A stretch of 64,000 bases of DNA from contig NW_025955138.1 in the NCBI RefSeq assembly GCF_022376445.1, forward strand, positions 1 through 64,000, in the 5' to 3' direction. Below, piece after piece: positions 24,001 through 35,698 of this stretch. The number at the start of each line of letters is the position of its first letter. Position 1 is the first letter of the stretch. Both the position numbers and the translations under genes were made by a program. The notes under the pieces were generated by a model that was given only the letters and a program-made list of their open reading frames with translations, made no database searches and had not been told where the DNA came from. Origin of the DNA: Fomitopsis serialis. Lineage: Eukaryota > Basidiomycota > Agaricomycetes > Polyporales > Fomitopsidaceae.

Positions 24001-24334
24001 TTCACTGTCTGTGGTAGTGTCGCACCGTCTCTTTGCTGCCGCTTTCGCTTCGCGAGCTGCAGCTAGTTGTTTTCGGTTTTTCTGAGCTGTTTTTGGTTGC
24101 CTAGGCATATCTAATGAGCTTCTGTCGCAGACGAGTTTGTACACTACGATCCAGCCTGTAATCATTCTGACACTGCCGAAATAGAGTTTTCGTGGCATTG
24201 AACAATGGCGGGACATCGCGGTGACTGTCATACTGTAGGAATGAATATTTATATAATACTTTTGTATTTATGGTGCACTGCCCAACCGATTTGGCCACTG
24301 TACAAAAGTAGTGGTGGCTAGGTGTCCCACACCA
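21027..24334 (-). mobile_element. Tc1/mariner-like DNA transposon with TIRs and TA duplication
   Basis: The left end TGGTGCGGGACACCTAGCC and the reverse complement of the right end TGGTGTGGGACACCTAGCC match over about 37 bp, continuing CACC(A/G)CTACTTTTGTACA. TA flanks both ends (21025-21026, 24335-24336). The 3,308-bp interior carries one minus-strand transposase gene. The TA duplication and DDE_3-type catalytic motifs agree with the IS630/Tc1/mariner superfamily, in a long-transposase group common in basidiomycetes. Confidence 0.9.
21244..24108 (-). pseudogene. Tc1/mariner-like (DDE_3-type) transposase, several exons, inactivated
   Basis: The chosen start at 24108 gives MPRQPKTAQKNRKQLAAAR, a basic N-terminus typical of this group. 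An acidic region and a helix-turn-helix-like segment follow (22,690-23,320). The catalytic core has CCHDETAAQAN near 22,280 (first Asp), LLIVDNSQGH near 21,945 (second Asp) and LPKFHCELNPIE near 21,525 (Glu). An intron at about 22,010-22,055 (GTGAGT to TTTCAG) joins the parts before and after KQ. Defects: in-frame TGA at 23334-23336 and at 22686-22688 (the second replaces an expected Trp), a frame change near 21,810, and loss of one T from a T-run near 21,516 just after the catalytic Glu. An active relative would catalyse cut-and-paste of the 3.3-kb element. Confidence 0.85.
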
Positions 24335-24336
24335 TA

Positions 24337-25019
24337 GCTCAAAGCTCGGCTATGAACGCAAGGGAGGAGGCAAGAACAATCACTTATGGGCGCTGTGGTG
24401 TATTTTTGGCGTACCTGACGAAGAAAAAGTGCGATTAAACCTAGATTAGTGTGACATGACAGTTATAGATGTCCTATAATAGCGCACCTACCCAAGTCCG
24501 AGTCCAAATCACATCCTTCCCACTGCTCGCCCTTCCCACTGCTCGAGATGAACCCCTCTGCTTGCGGCGCAACCACAGCCAGGGTACGCTCGACTCGCAT
24601 CTCGTTCCGCCAGCAGCTAGTCGACCGTGTCAATGAGGGCTACAGCGCCGAATGCCAGTGCCTCATGGAGGCGTGGGCAAATTATCATTGTGCAACGATG
24701 GATGGTGTGTGACTTCGCTTACAAACTGTTCCATCCGCGCGCCCGCACGCGGATGCGGGGAAAAACATTGCAGTTGCAGTGACTCCGTGTTGAGTGCTGC
24801 GCGGCCGTTCTAAGGGATGGTTTCGTATGCTTCACTGCAGTGCAGGAAGAGTACTCGGAGAACGGCCCCGAAAGGATGGTGTGGCGCATATGGGCACTTA
24901 TGGGCACTTATGTAACCAACCGACCAAAAGTGGTGTGTTGTACTGCGAATGCTGCACCACCATATTCGCATTGTAGTTGACAGGTCAATAAATCATTCAA
25001 TTGATTACTGACTTCATGC
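24337..25019. other. No supported gene
   Basis: A short frame at 24548-24712 (about 54 codons from ATG) is open but unrecognised. An 8-bp-arm hairpin with arms CATCCGCG/CGCGGATG sits near 24,730-24,755. The Harbinger element probably begins in this interval, but I could not find its terminal inverted repeat. Confidence 0.35.
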
Positions 25020-28000
25020 CTTTATTTGGTAGCTAAGTGGGCAGCCATTAACGAGGAGGATACCGTTGACAAGGAGGATATCAACATGATCATTGAATAT
25101 GATGAAGAGACAGGTATACCGGTGGATGATTCGATAATGATCATTCCACCTGACAATTGTGAATTTTCACCCTGTATGTCATCTATTTCAGTCCTATTGC
25201 TCATTGACCCAGACTGAGAGATGTGTTACTGTAGTGCCAAGTGCTATTGGATATGAAGATGATGCAGTCATGGAAGATATTTTGCCCACCAGTGGTATGT
25301 GGTTGATCTTATGTCATTGATAGTTCTTATTGATCTAACTGTGACAGACTCCCAAACCATGGATGTTGAAGATTTTACTGAAGCCCAAGCAGCTCTAAGG
25401 GCCAAGATACACCAGTCATTCAAGCATGCTCTGGACAACTTGCAGGCTCAGTGGAAGGAACACCTAGGATACATCACTGAGAGCCGCTATTTGCAGACAT
25501 TCTACCGCCCTCCTGCAGAGTGTCGTGACATCGTTGCACGCCTCCGCCATCTTGCAAAATATGAAGAGCGCCTATGGCACCATGAAATGTGTATGCCACG
25601 ATATGCATTTGAGGATATCCTGGAAAGGATACAGGTATGTGTTTAGTGGTATGTAGTCTTATACAAGGTCTCATACAGTCATATTTGAGGATGATCCTGT
25701 CTTTCATAACAACCCCAACCAATCCCAGATGGATGTTGAGCGTCAGCTGGCTGTCTTCCTCTATCGAGCTGGATGATATGGCACAGGAGGTGCTGTCCAT
25801 AGTGCATAGCGTGGGTGTACCCATGGGTGTCTGAGGGCATACCCATACCCATACCCACATGGGTTGCATACCCATGCCATGGGTATGGGTTTTGCATGGG
25901 TATCATGGGTACCCTTGGGTATGGGTACTATCATGGGTAGATCTATGTGCAGTTCATGGTACTCATAATTTCGCATGATATGGGATGTGTTTGTTGGTAT
26001 CATGCTGGCCAGGTGAGTTTCACTGACTGCATGGTCAATCACAACATTGTTGGAGCTTCCACTTTTGCAAGCCAGGACACATTGCTTAGATGGGAGTCAC
26101 TTACATGAGGGCAGTTACTGTACCTATATTTCCAACATATATGGATATTCAGGTGGGACAACCACAACATTTGGGGAATAGCAAGGCTGTATACACAAAT
26201 AAGTCTTACACATCACAACACAAAATGTATAGTGATCCCATGGGCAGAACCCTCTAAAGCTCATCATATTGGATCACCCAGATGTAGTGGGATTACAATG
26301 GTCAACATTGAGCAGAACAAATGTATCTCAGGGTATACAAAAATTGAACTGAAACACAGACAAGATGTTGCATTGTGTCATGAATATGATAATGTCTGTC
26401 AGACTAGCCCCTGAGAAGAGGATCATATTAGAATTATTTGAATTTATTTCTTGATCATCATCACTGAATCCTGTCTTATGTCACAGGCTTCCACTAATAT
26501 ATGATAAGTGGGGCCAGGGGATGAATGTGACCAGCCCATTATGCAATTACTTTCATTCAAGCCTAGTTAATACATTGCCAGGTGATAAGTGACACAATAA
26601 GGAGCATGATGTCTTATAAAAAGCATGATCATAGACCTACTGTATTCAATGGCCTGCCACCTGCATGTAACTGTGGCCACTGGTCACTCTGCTGAAATCC
26701 TGGATTTAGAAAATTAACTAACAAGGCATCTATGCTAAATGTAGTGCTGGAACTGCAGGTCTAGGCTCACCTCAAGGGGTCCATGACCAGTATTCATACT
26801 GATTTTTTAAAATTCTAGAGTGGCCCTGTCACATGTACCTAGCAAGAAACTAAGTATACAGTATTACTGGCTGTTCAGCATGGACAATTGCATGGTAAGA
26901 TTCAGTATGATAATATTTTGTGCCAGTATAGTATCTCAGCTGCACTGGGCTACCAAGCACATGGCACTGCATTTAATTGAGCATAATGGTACATACACTG
27001 TAATGCACTTGTTGTTGTCAATAGGACAACCTCAATAGTCTGTGTATCATTGGTTGGAGCATAACAATAAATGACAAAATCTGTCTTCTGGTTACTTATA
27101 GAAGACAGGATGTGGCATAGGCAGGTCTTGCACAAACTTGGTTCCAGTCACTCAGGGTATTGCTTGGGTCAGGAGAGCTAGATAGGTAGATGAGATGGAC
27201 AAGGAGAGAGTCAGGTTAGAAAGAACAGTGCATTGGTCGAACTACAATGTACAGAGTACTGTAGTTGTTAATTGTGGGTCAAGATAGATGGCAAAAGTGT
27301 GTCGTCCATGAGCAAGTTGACACTCCTTATATTCCTGCAGGTTGGCCTTGCTGAATCATCCTCATAATCATAAGTTGAACATTATTGAATGTTTGAAAAT
27401 GGACTCAAATATATAATGCAATTCTAGCAAGTACCAACTGTATCTTGAAGGCTGACATTACGGAAAGGGAACACTTGTCAACTTTCCCATACTGCTATTG
27501 CAAAGTACTTTGAAGCAAGCTTCAGGATCACCATATAGCTGTTGAACTGTGAGAGAAACATAGCACAGACTATCTAATCAACAGTTGCCAAATTTTACCA
27601 CAGAATTATTACCACAGAAGTCCATGGGTTGCATGGGTACATGGGTCAGATTTTGGCTACCCATACCCATACCCATGCATACCCATACCCATGACCCACA
27701 TGGGTTATCCATACCCATGCAATGCACTAGCTGTCCATGAAGTTGCACTGGCAGACTGCGCAGGCATGTCTATTGGCTCAGTTTTCAATTGCTCCCGCCG
27801 CTGCATGGTCACCATCCTGGGTCATCATGATGTGGAGATCAAGTTTTGTGACGAAGAACAGATGCAACAAGCAAAATTGTATGCTGAGATGAAATCCCTA
27901 ACTGTGGAGTGGAGAGATGGAGACCTTGCTGCAGATGGCACTCCTATCAAGCTGTACACAAGACCTGGGTTTTTTGGACTGGACTTCTATGGGAAGGACA

Positions 28001-28731
28001 AGATCTATGCTATCCAACTCACAGTTAGCTGTCAATTTGTTATTACTTGATTTTGTACTGATTCAAGACTTCCTGTAGCTTGTGATTCCCTACTCATTGC
28101 CAACTATGCTGTTGGAAAGCCAGGCAGTGTCCATGACGCTACTGCATTCCAGGAGACTCGCTTCTTCCAACACCATGATGAGCTCCTTCGACCATACAAG
28201 TGGATCTGGGCTGATTCAGCCTACTCCTTGGCTCCTTGGCTCATTACCCCATACAAGGCACCTCGTGGCAAACAACTCACTGCAGGACAGCGCACTTTCA
28301 ACTACTATTTGTCAAGAATCTGCATTTCTGTGGAGCATGCAATTGGGCTTCTCAAGATCCGATGGCAGTCACTCAAGGAGCTACAGATCAACATCACTGA
28401 TGAAGTCAAGCTATCATATGCAGTCATGTGGATCCGTAGCTGCCTTGTCCTCCACAACATGGTCATTAGAAGTGAGCTTGCACATAATCACGACCTCCTT
28501 CAGGACAATGTGTGGCGCTCTGTCATGGCAAATCTGGGTGTTCCTGAAGGTGAACAGGCACAAAGGGAAGTTGATATAGAGGATGATGGAGATGGAGATG
28601 GGCCAGGATTGATTACAGCCACTGGCAAAGCAAAGCACCAGCAGTTGCTGAGGCTTCTGCTAAAGTCATTGAACAAAGATTACCAACCAGAAGAAGACAC
28701 AATAGATGATGAGGAGTATGCAGATGAATGA
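25020..28731 (+). pseudogene. PIF/Harbinger-type transposase (DDE_Tnp_4), interrupted by a hAT-type element
   Basis: An N-terminal part runs from about 25,020 to 25,799 and includes LQAQWKEHLGYITESRYLQT, a GTATGT...TTTGAG intron at about 25,634-25,689, and DVERQLAVFLYRAG. An in-frame TGA at 25774-25776 follows that motif. The hAT-type insert 25800-27729 comes next. Downstream the frame resumes at EVALADCAGMSIGSV, then DGTPIKLYTRPGFFGLDFYG (first catalytic Asp), an intron near 28,024-28,079, NYAVGKPGSVHDATAF (second Asp), WADSAYSLAPWLITPY, VEHAIGLLKIRW (catalytic Glu), LHNMV, and an acidic C-terminus ending at 28731. Precise removal of the insert plus one 8-bp duplication rejoins the reading frame, which confirms that this was a working gene before insertion. 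No classical Harbinger TIR was found. Confidence 0.88.
25800..27729. mobile_element. Non-autonomous hAT-type element with perfect 8-bp target duplication
   Basis: GCTGTCCA stands on both sides (25792-25799, 27730-27737). The termini are TAGTGCATAGCGTGGGTGT (left) and, on the other strand, TAGTGCATTGCATGGGTAT (right). An 8-bp duplication and ends of the form TAGNG are hallmarks of hAT. About 130 bp at the left and 110 bp at the right are packed with CCCATAC/GTATGGG/CCCATGGG words in both orientations, a typical subterminal transposase-binding pattern. The 1.6-kb interior is AT-rich, almost CpG-free and has no transposase gene. Confidence 0.9.
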
Positions 28732-28745
28732 TGACTCATATGATA

Positions 28746-31700
28746 CTTGCTGGGGGGTGGGCCATGTATGGCAATACGATCCCAGTTGTGTTGTCTGTGT
28801 CTTTTGTTTTCTGGTTCATCAAATTATCACTTCAATCTCACTTATCAATGATTATATGTATTATGTATTGATACATACTAGTCTGTGAGACTAACTTCTG
28901 TGCTTGACTAGACCAAGCAGTTGTCAAGCTTTAACAATAATACTAACCTTGCACAAGCCAAATTTTATTCATCAGGGAGTATTATAGTAGTAACAGAGAT
29001 GTTTACATTCATATGGCTCAGCTCATCATCCTTAATGTGGTAACACAAATCCTGAGTCCTAAGTGTCCTAGACAATCCATAACCTTTCCAAAAACATTTA
29101 TTGATTCCAGGTAGCTATGCCAATATTGCTATACAGCCATTACCCAATGATATGTGCAGTTGCACAGTTGCTCTTGCCTAACTGTAGCTAAGCTGTCCTG
29201 TTATACCATGTCTGGGATATAATTTACTGTCTCAAACACTGAACAATGATACCACCTCAAACTGGCAGACTTTTCTATTACATAATCTGTGTAGAGCATG
29301 CTTATGAATGAATAATGATAATTATTAGAGTTCATTGTACCATTTGAGCTGGGTAGGGAGTCATATACTTCCCTACAAATTGTTACTATACTGGCCTAGA
29401 CCTTCCCAATGTCAAAGTCTGTTCAGGTTAAGTTTGGTACATTCATGATCCTTGTTCCTGAATTTTAGCTCATGCTGTGGAAAAACAGTCAGTCACATGG
29501 TCAAGATACAGTATACTGGAATTCTCATCTGTATTCCTCCTCATCACTTGTCCCAACACCATTCCATAGCATGTCTCTGTCACTACAGACATATGTAACA
29601 AGTTACTAGCAACAATCTGACCCAGACATTTTTACAAATATTCAATGGAGAGCAAGAACCTGTAAATAAGAATTATATCATCAACATCACTGTTTTTTTC
29701 TTGCACAATAGCAGGCAGTCTGCATAAGTCTTTCACTCCTTCAGATGGATCAGCTGTAGTCCAGAGCTTTGGGTGAGCAAAATGACCACATATGTCATTC
29801 ATTACTTCATTGATTTTCTGGAGTTTGGGATTTCTTTCTGAGCCTACACAAGGAGGTTAAGTGGCCTCAAAATGAATATCCTGCACATGTTCATGCTTTG
29901 TTCCATATGAAGGCTATGGAAATTATGAGGAGGTCTGTGAAGAAGCTATCACACAATCATGATTACTACTACATATGGCAGGTGCCCTCCCATTCACAGT
30001 CTCACACTGGGCAATGCTTTGTGGGCCTAGTCAGCATACATGCATTTTATGTGTCCTGTGTCCTGTTCTTGAAATGCTATTGTGAGACATTCAAAGTTGC
30101 TGATGCTCCTTCTCATGGATCTCAGTGCTTTATGTGACCCATTTTGCATCTTTCCATAGTTGTAGGCATTTGAAAACTTCTCAACTGTGCTCTCTGTCTG
30201 TATCAATGACAATTAGCATAGTATGCATTCCTACACTCATTGGCACAGGGTGCTATGTAATGCAATTTCTGGGGAAAATAGTAGACCCATCTGTTGTGAT
30301 TGTGAGCATATATCAGACATATTGGGAGCACACACATGGGTGTGTCTAGTGATATTGTTAGATGTGCATACTCTCACTTGTCAGGCTACATATGTACTGG
30401 TTACCTCAATGTCATACTGTCTGAATCCTCAAACATTAAATGTTGTGCTCTCATCTTTAGCATTCACTCCAAGATATCATAGAGTGGCCACAGGTAACAC
30501 CCAATGTGGTACTGTTACTATTGTGCCATGAAAGCTGATTGGCATCCTTGTGGCACTTGTAATTGTAGACATATTGGTATCATACAACCTCAAGGTACTT
30601 CAAGATAGCTACAGAGAGGTCCTCCAATTTATTGGGGATTTATGCGATTTTCTTGGGCCCAAATCATTAGGTTTTGTCCTCAGAATGAATATTCTGCGCA
30701 TTTTTGACTGCTTTTTCGAAGTCACATGACCAATGACGTGGGGTCACAACACTCGCAGCGGCGGTGTTTTCGCTGCAACTGCTGCGACCCCACGTCATTG
30801 GTCATGTGACTGGCTACTGGCTATTGTGCCTGTTCTGGTACAAAAGAGACATGTATACAAAGATAGTGATGTGTAGCTAATGTGAACCATGGAAATGTAC
30901 ATTTCAGGCAAGTTGTGGGAGGGCTTATTGCACAAGAAGTATCACAAAAGCTCACAATGCCCTAAATGGTGAGCAACCTTCCAAATCCAGTAATTCTTCA
31001 TAAAGTGAATGTCTGGTGGTTCATAAATTGCAGATAAGTCAGAAGATATTCATAGAGCACTATGACATGTTTATGAGGGATGTGCCATTTACAATATGTT
31101 ACCATATATGGAAGGTAAGCTATAATACCATGTACAAGCATGAAATCAGCCAACCTTGCCCATTCTGAGCTCTGTTGTGGCACCATAAAGCATTTTCATG
31201 ATGTCTGACACACATGGCTATACTGTATAGGTCATGTGCTCCACATCTAGGGTGAAAATAAGCAGTTCAAATTCTGCAAAGTCTCTTGTGTTTTTTTGTA
31301 TTTTGCATTTCCTGGCCTAACTAGCCACTATTGGGGCCCAACAAAATTACTGTAGACTCTATGAAACAAGGGCTACAAGTTGACTATATAATTGCCATAT
31401 CCATTTGTGGGTGCTTACTGTTGCAAAAAGTGATTGATTATATTGGAGCCCAGTGCTGCTGGTGAGGTCACATGCCATGTTCACCACTTTCCATATTGGG
31501 CTCCAAGCTAGATGTTACAGGAGCCCCAAGTCCATGGGGAATTGTCAGCCACAGCATTTGTTTGCAGGTGTTGGTGCAAGTTGTGTTGTCTGGGAGTCTG
31601 AAATTTGAAACTCAGCTAATGTAAGCATAGTAAGTGTTACTTATCTTTGATTATCTGGCGCTCAAACAGTCACATGCACTGTGGGAAAAGCCTGCCACAT

Positions 31701-31767
31701 TGGGCTCCATGCTAAGTGTTACATTCTCTCCAGTCATAAGAACGATTCCTTTGTACCTCAGGGATCG
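28746..31767 (+). mobile_element. 3.0-kb gene-free TA-flanked element, second copy
   Basis: It starts CTTGCTGGGG, 14 bp after the Harbinger stop codon, and ends CCTCAGGGATCG, with TA on both sides (28744-28745, 31768-31769). The first ~40 bp and last ~350 bp align with the ends of the 7.2-kb copy at 5782-12963 (for example GGGAGTCTGAAATTT near 31,595 and near 12,787). The interior has no gene, runs from 28,781 to 30,644 with no CpG that I can see, and contains a strong hairpin at 30720-30811. Confidence 0.7.
30720..30811. repeat. Hairpin with perfect 26-bp arms
   Basis: Arms 30720-30745 and 30786-30811 are exact reverse complements (they begin AGTCACATGACCAATGACG). The 40-nt spacer contains a further small stem, GCAGCG/CGCTGC. 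It is CpG-rich inside a CpG-free block. A terminal word of the hairpin-element family (TTATGCGATTTTCTTGGGCCC) lies about 75 bp to the left, so it is probably a diverged member of that family. Confidence 0.8.
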
Positions 31768-31989
31768 TAACATACAACTACATTGTCATGCAATGGAGTA
31801 GCTGTACAAGCCATGGTTCAATCAACCTTACCATCATACTATCAGCAAGGCAAACACCTGGTACTCATTGGCACAACACATTCAACAATAGCACAGGTAA
31901 AGCATGACATTGATATCACAGGTACAAGTACAATACATCATAGCATTACACATAACAGGCCCTCGACATTCATCATGATACCACAACAT

Positions 31990-32841
31990 CTAATCATCAT
32001 ACGACTGCATGTCATCTCCAGCATCAGCACTGTCATACCACTCCACGCCAGTGTCGAATTCACGGTGAGTCGTCGCATCAGTCGCTGACATGCTCGACGG
32101 ACCAGAGTAGACAGACGTCGGCCCGTACCCGGTGGGTGGCATCGGATACGCACTGCTAGCGATGGGAGGGAAGAATTGGCTGAATGGCATCATCCCAGCA
32201 AACGGCCCAGGTAACATACCTGTACCACCGACACCGGCAGTGGAGGACGTAGTAGTGGTGATAGTGGTGGTGGCAGGCGTAGTGACAGCGGCGGCGGGCC
32301 CGAACACAGTGGCGGCAGGGGTGGGGAATGTAGCGGCGGACCCGGGTATAGTGGCGGTGGACGCGGGGGCAGTGGCACGCCCAAACATATTGGTGGCAGC
32401 GGCGGGGAGTGTAGCAGTGGGGGCGGCAGGCCCAGATGTATTGGCGGCGGTGGTGGTGGGGAACATAGCGGGGGCAGCACCAGTAGTGGCGGGCCCAAAC
32501 ATATTGGCAGGCTATGATGTCTGAACGTCGAGCGTCATTGTGCTGCTGTGCCTCAGACAGCAGTTGCTGCTCGCCGTGAACACTGTCAGCTAGGGTATCC
32601 AGAGTGCGCTGTGACGATTCAAGGTTCGGCGCTGCGGCAGCCCTGTCAGCATTTGCACTAGATCAACTCTTCTTCTTCGTGGCAGCTCCAGATATCCCTC
32701 GGGTGCGCGCTTTCCAGAAGCGGTGCGAGTTGGGTTGTTCTTATGATGGACAGGCCTGAAACGCTTCAGTGGCGCCCAATGCGGCAGTTGTTTCCCACAG
32801 GTACACTCATTTGCCCCCAGCTTACCATGTATAGTTAACAT
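31990..32841 (-). pseudogene. Unrecognised gene remnant, convergent to the Harbinger transposase
   Basis: The upstream part (about 32,650-32,841) reads KLGANECTCGKQLPHWAPLK and RFRPVHHKNNPTRTASGKRA, which looks like real coding sequence with a CxC pair. A Gln/Glu/Ala-rich, helix-prone segment follows (about 32,520-32,650). A low-complexity Ala/Thr/Pro tail in another frame ends in an acidic peptide at 31990. The frame is broken at least once near 32,510. It sits 3' of the transposase in opposite orientation once the nested TA-flanked element is discounted. It could be a second Harbinger gene or an unrelated host fragment; I do not recognise the family. Confidence 0.4.
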
Positions 32842-33777
32842 TTGTTATGGTCAGTTAGCGGAGTTCAAAATTTCAGACTCCCAGATGACGCGACTTGCAC
32901 CAACACCACCAAATAAATGCTGTGGCTCAGTGCTTTGTCCTGGGGTGAGGGCCCAAGAAACACTTTGAGTGGCGCCCAATATGGCAACTGGTGTGCATAT
33001 CATGTGACTGGCAGCCAGGCAGCTCACTGCTAGCGCTCACACTTATAGGCTGCCCCATAGCCCTAGTTAGTAACAATAGTGAGTGGACTTAGTATACTGA
33101 TCTGATAGCCCTTCATTCAGAGAGTATACACTATCATTATTGAGTAGCTAGAGTGGCTGGCTGGTCCAGCAAATGCAAAATAAAAAACCCACATGTGCCT
33201 CTGCAGATGTCAAAGTGCCTATTCGTGCCTCAGATGTGTTCCATATGTCTGTGATGACATACATATGTGATTCAGACACTGTACAACTCAGTGGGTGCTA
33301 CACTACAGCCAAATCAGCCACAATGGGCCATTTGACCCTCTTTTCACATGTTGTAGTCCATGTACATGGTGTAGTGATGTCTATCATAATCCCAAGCACT
33401 CAGATTCTCCTATTGGGTGCTTCTGTATATTTGACAGATTTTCTGCATTTTTGTGACCTCCATGGGCACCACATCTTGTCCTACTTCCTCTTTGGGCAGG
33501 ACACCTACTCTATATGGTAGTTGTGGCATGTAGCTGGCATATAGACACATAGACACAATCTCGGGATATATAATGGTCATCCATACATATGTATCCATGC
33601 TACTATGATGTCAGGCTTTGTATGCTGCAGAGACACTGTCTGAAGTGTGATCATAGGCTTATATGAGCTCACTGAGTGTGAATCTCACTGTGTTATTGAG
33701 TATACTGCCCTAGTTGATGCAACAATTGTATCATGGAAAGGCTATAAGGATTTGACCTCATTCATTCTGAATATCTT

Positions 33778-34106
33778 CTGAATATTCCGCTTTTTTGAGT
33801 CTATACAAGCCCCTTGAACACAGTAACAGTCTGCACTTACACCACTTACTAAGTGCTCAATAAGTGCCCATTGCCGAAGCAGACTTGTATACAACTGCAG
33901 CCTGCATTTGTCTGCAACTCAGCTCACCCAAAAGGGATTTTGGAGCAATGTCATTGGTTGAACCACTGGCAAACCTTGCCTTCTAAGGGAATCATTTAAT
34001 CTCAGCTCCCCATGCCGAGTTTTTTGATGGCTTGCCCAATGTGGTCAGCAGCACTGTCTAGACTCTTACTAGAGCACATTAAATGTGGAGAAATCTCGGA
34101 ATATTG
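33778..34106 (-). mobile_element. Hairpin element, copy 3 (decayed hairpin)
   Basis: Ends contain GAATATTCCGCTTTTTTGAG (left) and AATGTGGAGAAATCTCGG (right). Internal words ACTTACTAAGTGCTCAATAA, CATTGCCGAAGC and CATGCCGAGTTTTTTGATGG are the reverse complement of copy 1. The central hairpin has decayed: only GCAGAC/GTCTGC arms remain near 33,875-33,913. Noncoding. Confidence 0.6.
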
Positions 34107-35357
34107 ACTCTCATGCAATGCTCCTTGCACACAGGTATGGAGGTCCAAATTAGGTATCCCAGTGCTTGTTCACAGTGTACTGACCAATGCAAGTGATGCA
34201 GAGGCATATGTACAAATTTGTTTTGCATTTACTGCCCTTACTGGAGAGTCCTACAGGCTGACAATGTTATGCAGGGGTCTATGGCTACCAGATATGAAAA
34301 ATCACCATATATGGTACATCTCTTGCCTGTTTGGGAAGTTGATGATAGATCACCTTTACAGTGTTGCATAAATGGCCGGACAATGAGCAGAATATTAGAT
34401 AACACTATTGTCCCATTGTGGGTTGATGTGTGATGCTGAGTACTTGTGGATGAGATGGAAAGGGATAGCAGAAACACAGAGTCTGGGCAATAGGCTCAGC
34501 CACATGCCATGTGAGGTTCACTCGTCCACAGGTCAAAATTTTGACCTGTGGATGAGTCATCTTGCAGTGTAGTCTCCCAGACTCCACTGAAATATGCTGT
34601 TTAAGGGAATTAGCCTCTGACTGGCCTTGCTGTATTTGGCCAAAGGCTCTCAAGTCTATGTATCTGCTGTACTGTAGCCTTCACAAATACAACAAATCCC
34701 AAAATATTCTCTCTGATAGGTATGATGCCACAGAGTCTGTAGCTGCTGTGACTTGCCCATCAACTTCAGTGGTTATGGCACAATTCACAAAACTCAAAAA
34801 CCCACATATGCCTCTGTACACATGAGTGCACTGCTTTTAACCTTCAAAGTGACTCTATCAAAGCCTATAGACTGCCCATTGATTCTCTGACATCTGGGAT
34901 CTGCTATATAGGGAAGCTGGCCTTCCAAGAATGGCAGTTTCCATTCAGCTGCTCAGTCTGGGCTCAGAAAATGCTGATAGAATCTGGGAATATTATGTAC
35001 AATTGAATTAATCCATGATGCCTGCTGTATGTAAGAAATTGATCCTGTATAGAGCCCTCAGAGTCTATAACTAGCATGCCTTGCCTATATATTCATAATC
35101 CAGAAAGAGAACCTCTGTGGACAATTGCAAAGTGATTCCAAATATGGATAGGTTGTTGTATGAAGCTCATTTGATATGACCTGTATAGACCATGCACATA
35201 GTCCACACAGCATGAGTGTGTCTGGAATGTGCACAGCACTGCTATGAATGGGGAAATATTGTCATAACATGCCTGTGTTGATTTCCCACAACTGAATGAC
35301 CATGTATTGAGGTTCTCTCTACTTTAAAGATGCTTAGGGATATTCCACAGATCTTCT

Positions 35358-35698
35358 AGAACATTATCCGATTTTCCGGGACTTTTTTGAGCCCCAAACA
35401 AGTCAGTTTTGCTGCAGAAACAGTGTACACTTCCATTGCTTACTGAGCGCGCAAATAAGCGCCCGTTGCCGAAGCGGAGTCGTCGACATACCGGCCTGTC
35501 GACGACTCCGGTCACTCAAAAGGGAATTTTGAGCATTCTCATTGGCTGGGATGCTGACAAATATTCCTCTTTAAAGTAATCTTTCAATCTCAGCTCTTCA
35601 TGCCGAGTTTTTTTGATGGCTTCAAGCCACACTAACTGAGCTCTTACTAGAGCCCCATTAAATGCGCAAAAATACCCAAATAAATACCGAAATATTCC
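35358..35698 (-). mobile_element. Hairpin element, copy 4
   Basis: This is the reverse complement of copy 1 over nearly its whole length. The central hairpin has perfect 14-nt arms CGGAGTCGTCGACA (35475-35488) and its complement (35497-35510) around an 8-nt loop. It is followed on the minus strand by GCTTCGGCAACGGGCGCTTA as in copy 1. Noncoding. Confidence 0.65.

Noticed and set aside
25815..27715. CCCATAC/GGGTATG arrays as interstitial telomere repeats
   Set aside because: They occur as two inverted clusters exactly at the ends of an element with hAT-type TIRs and an 8-bp duplication, so they are subterminal repeats.
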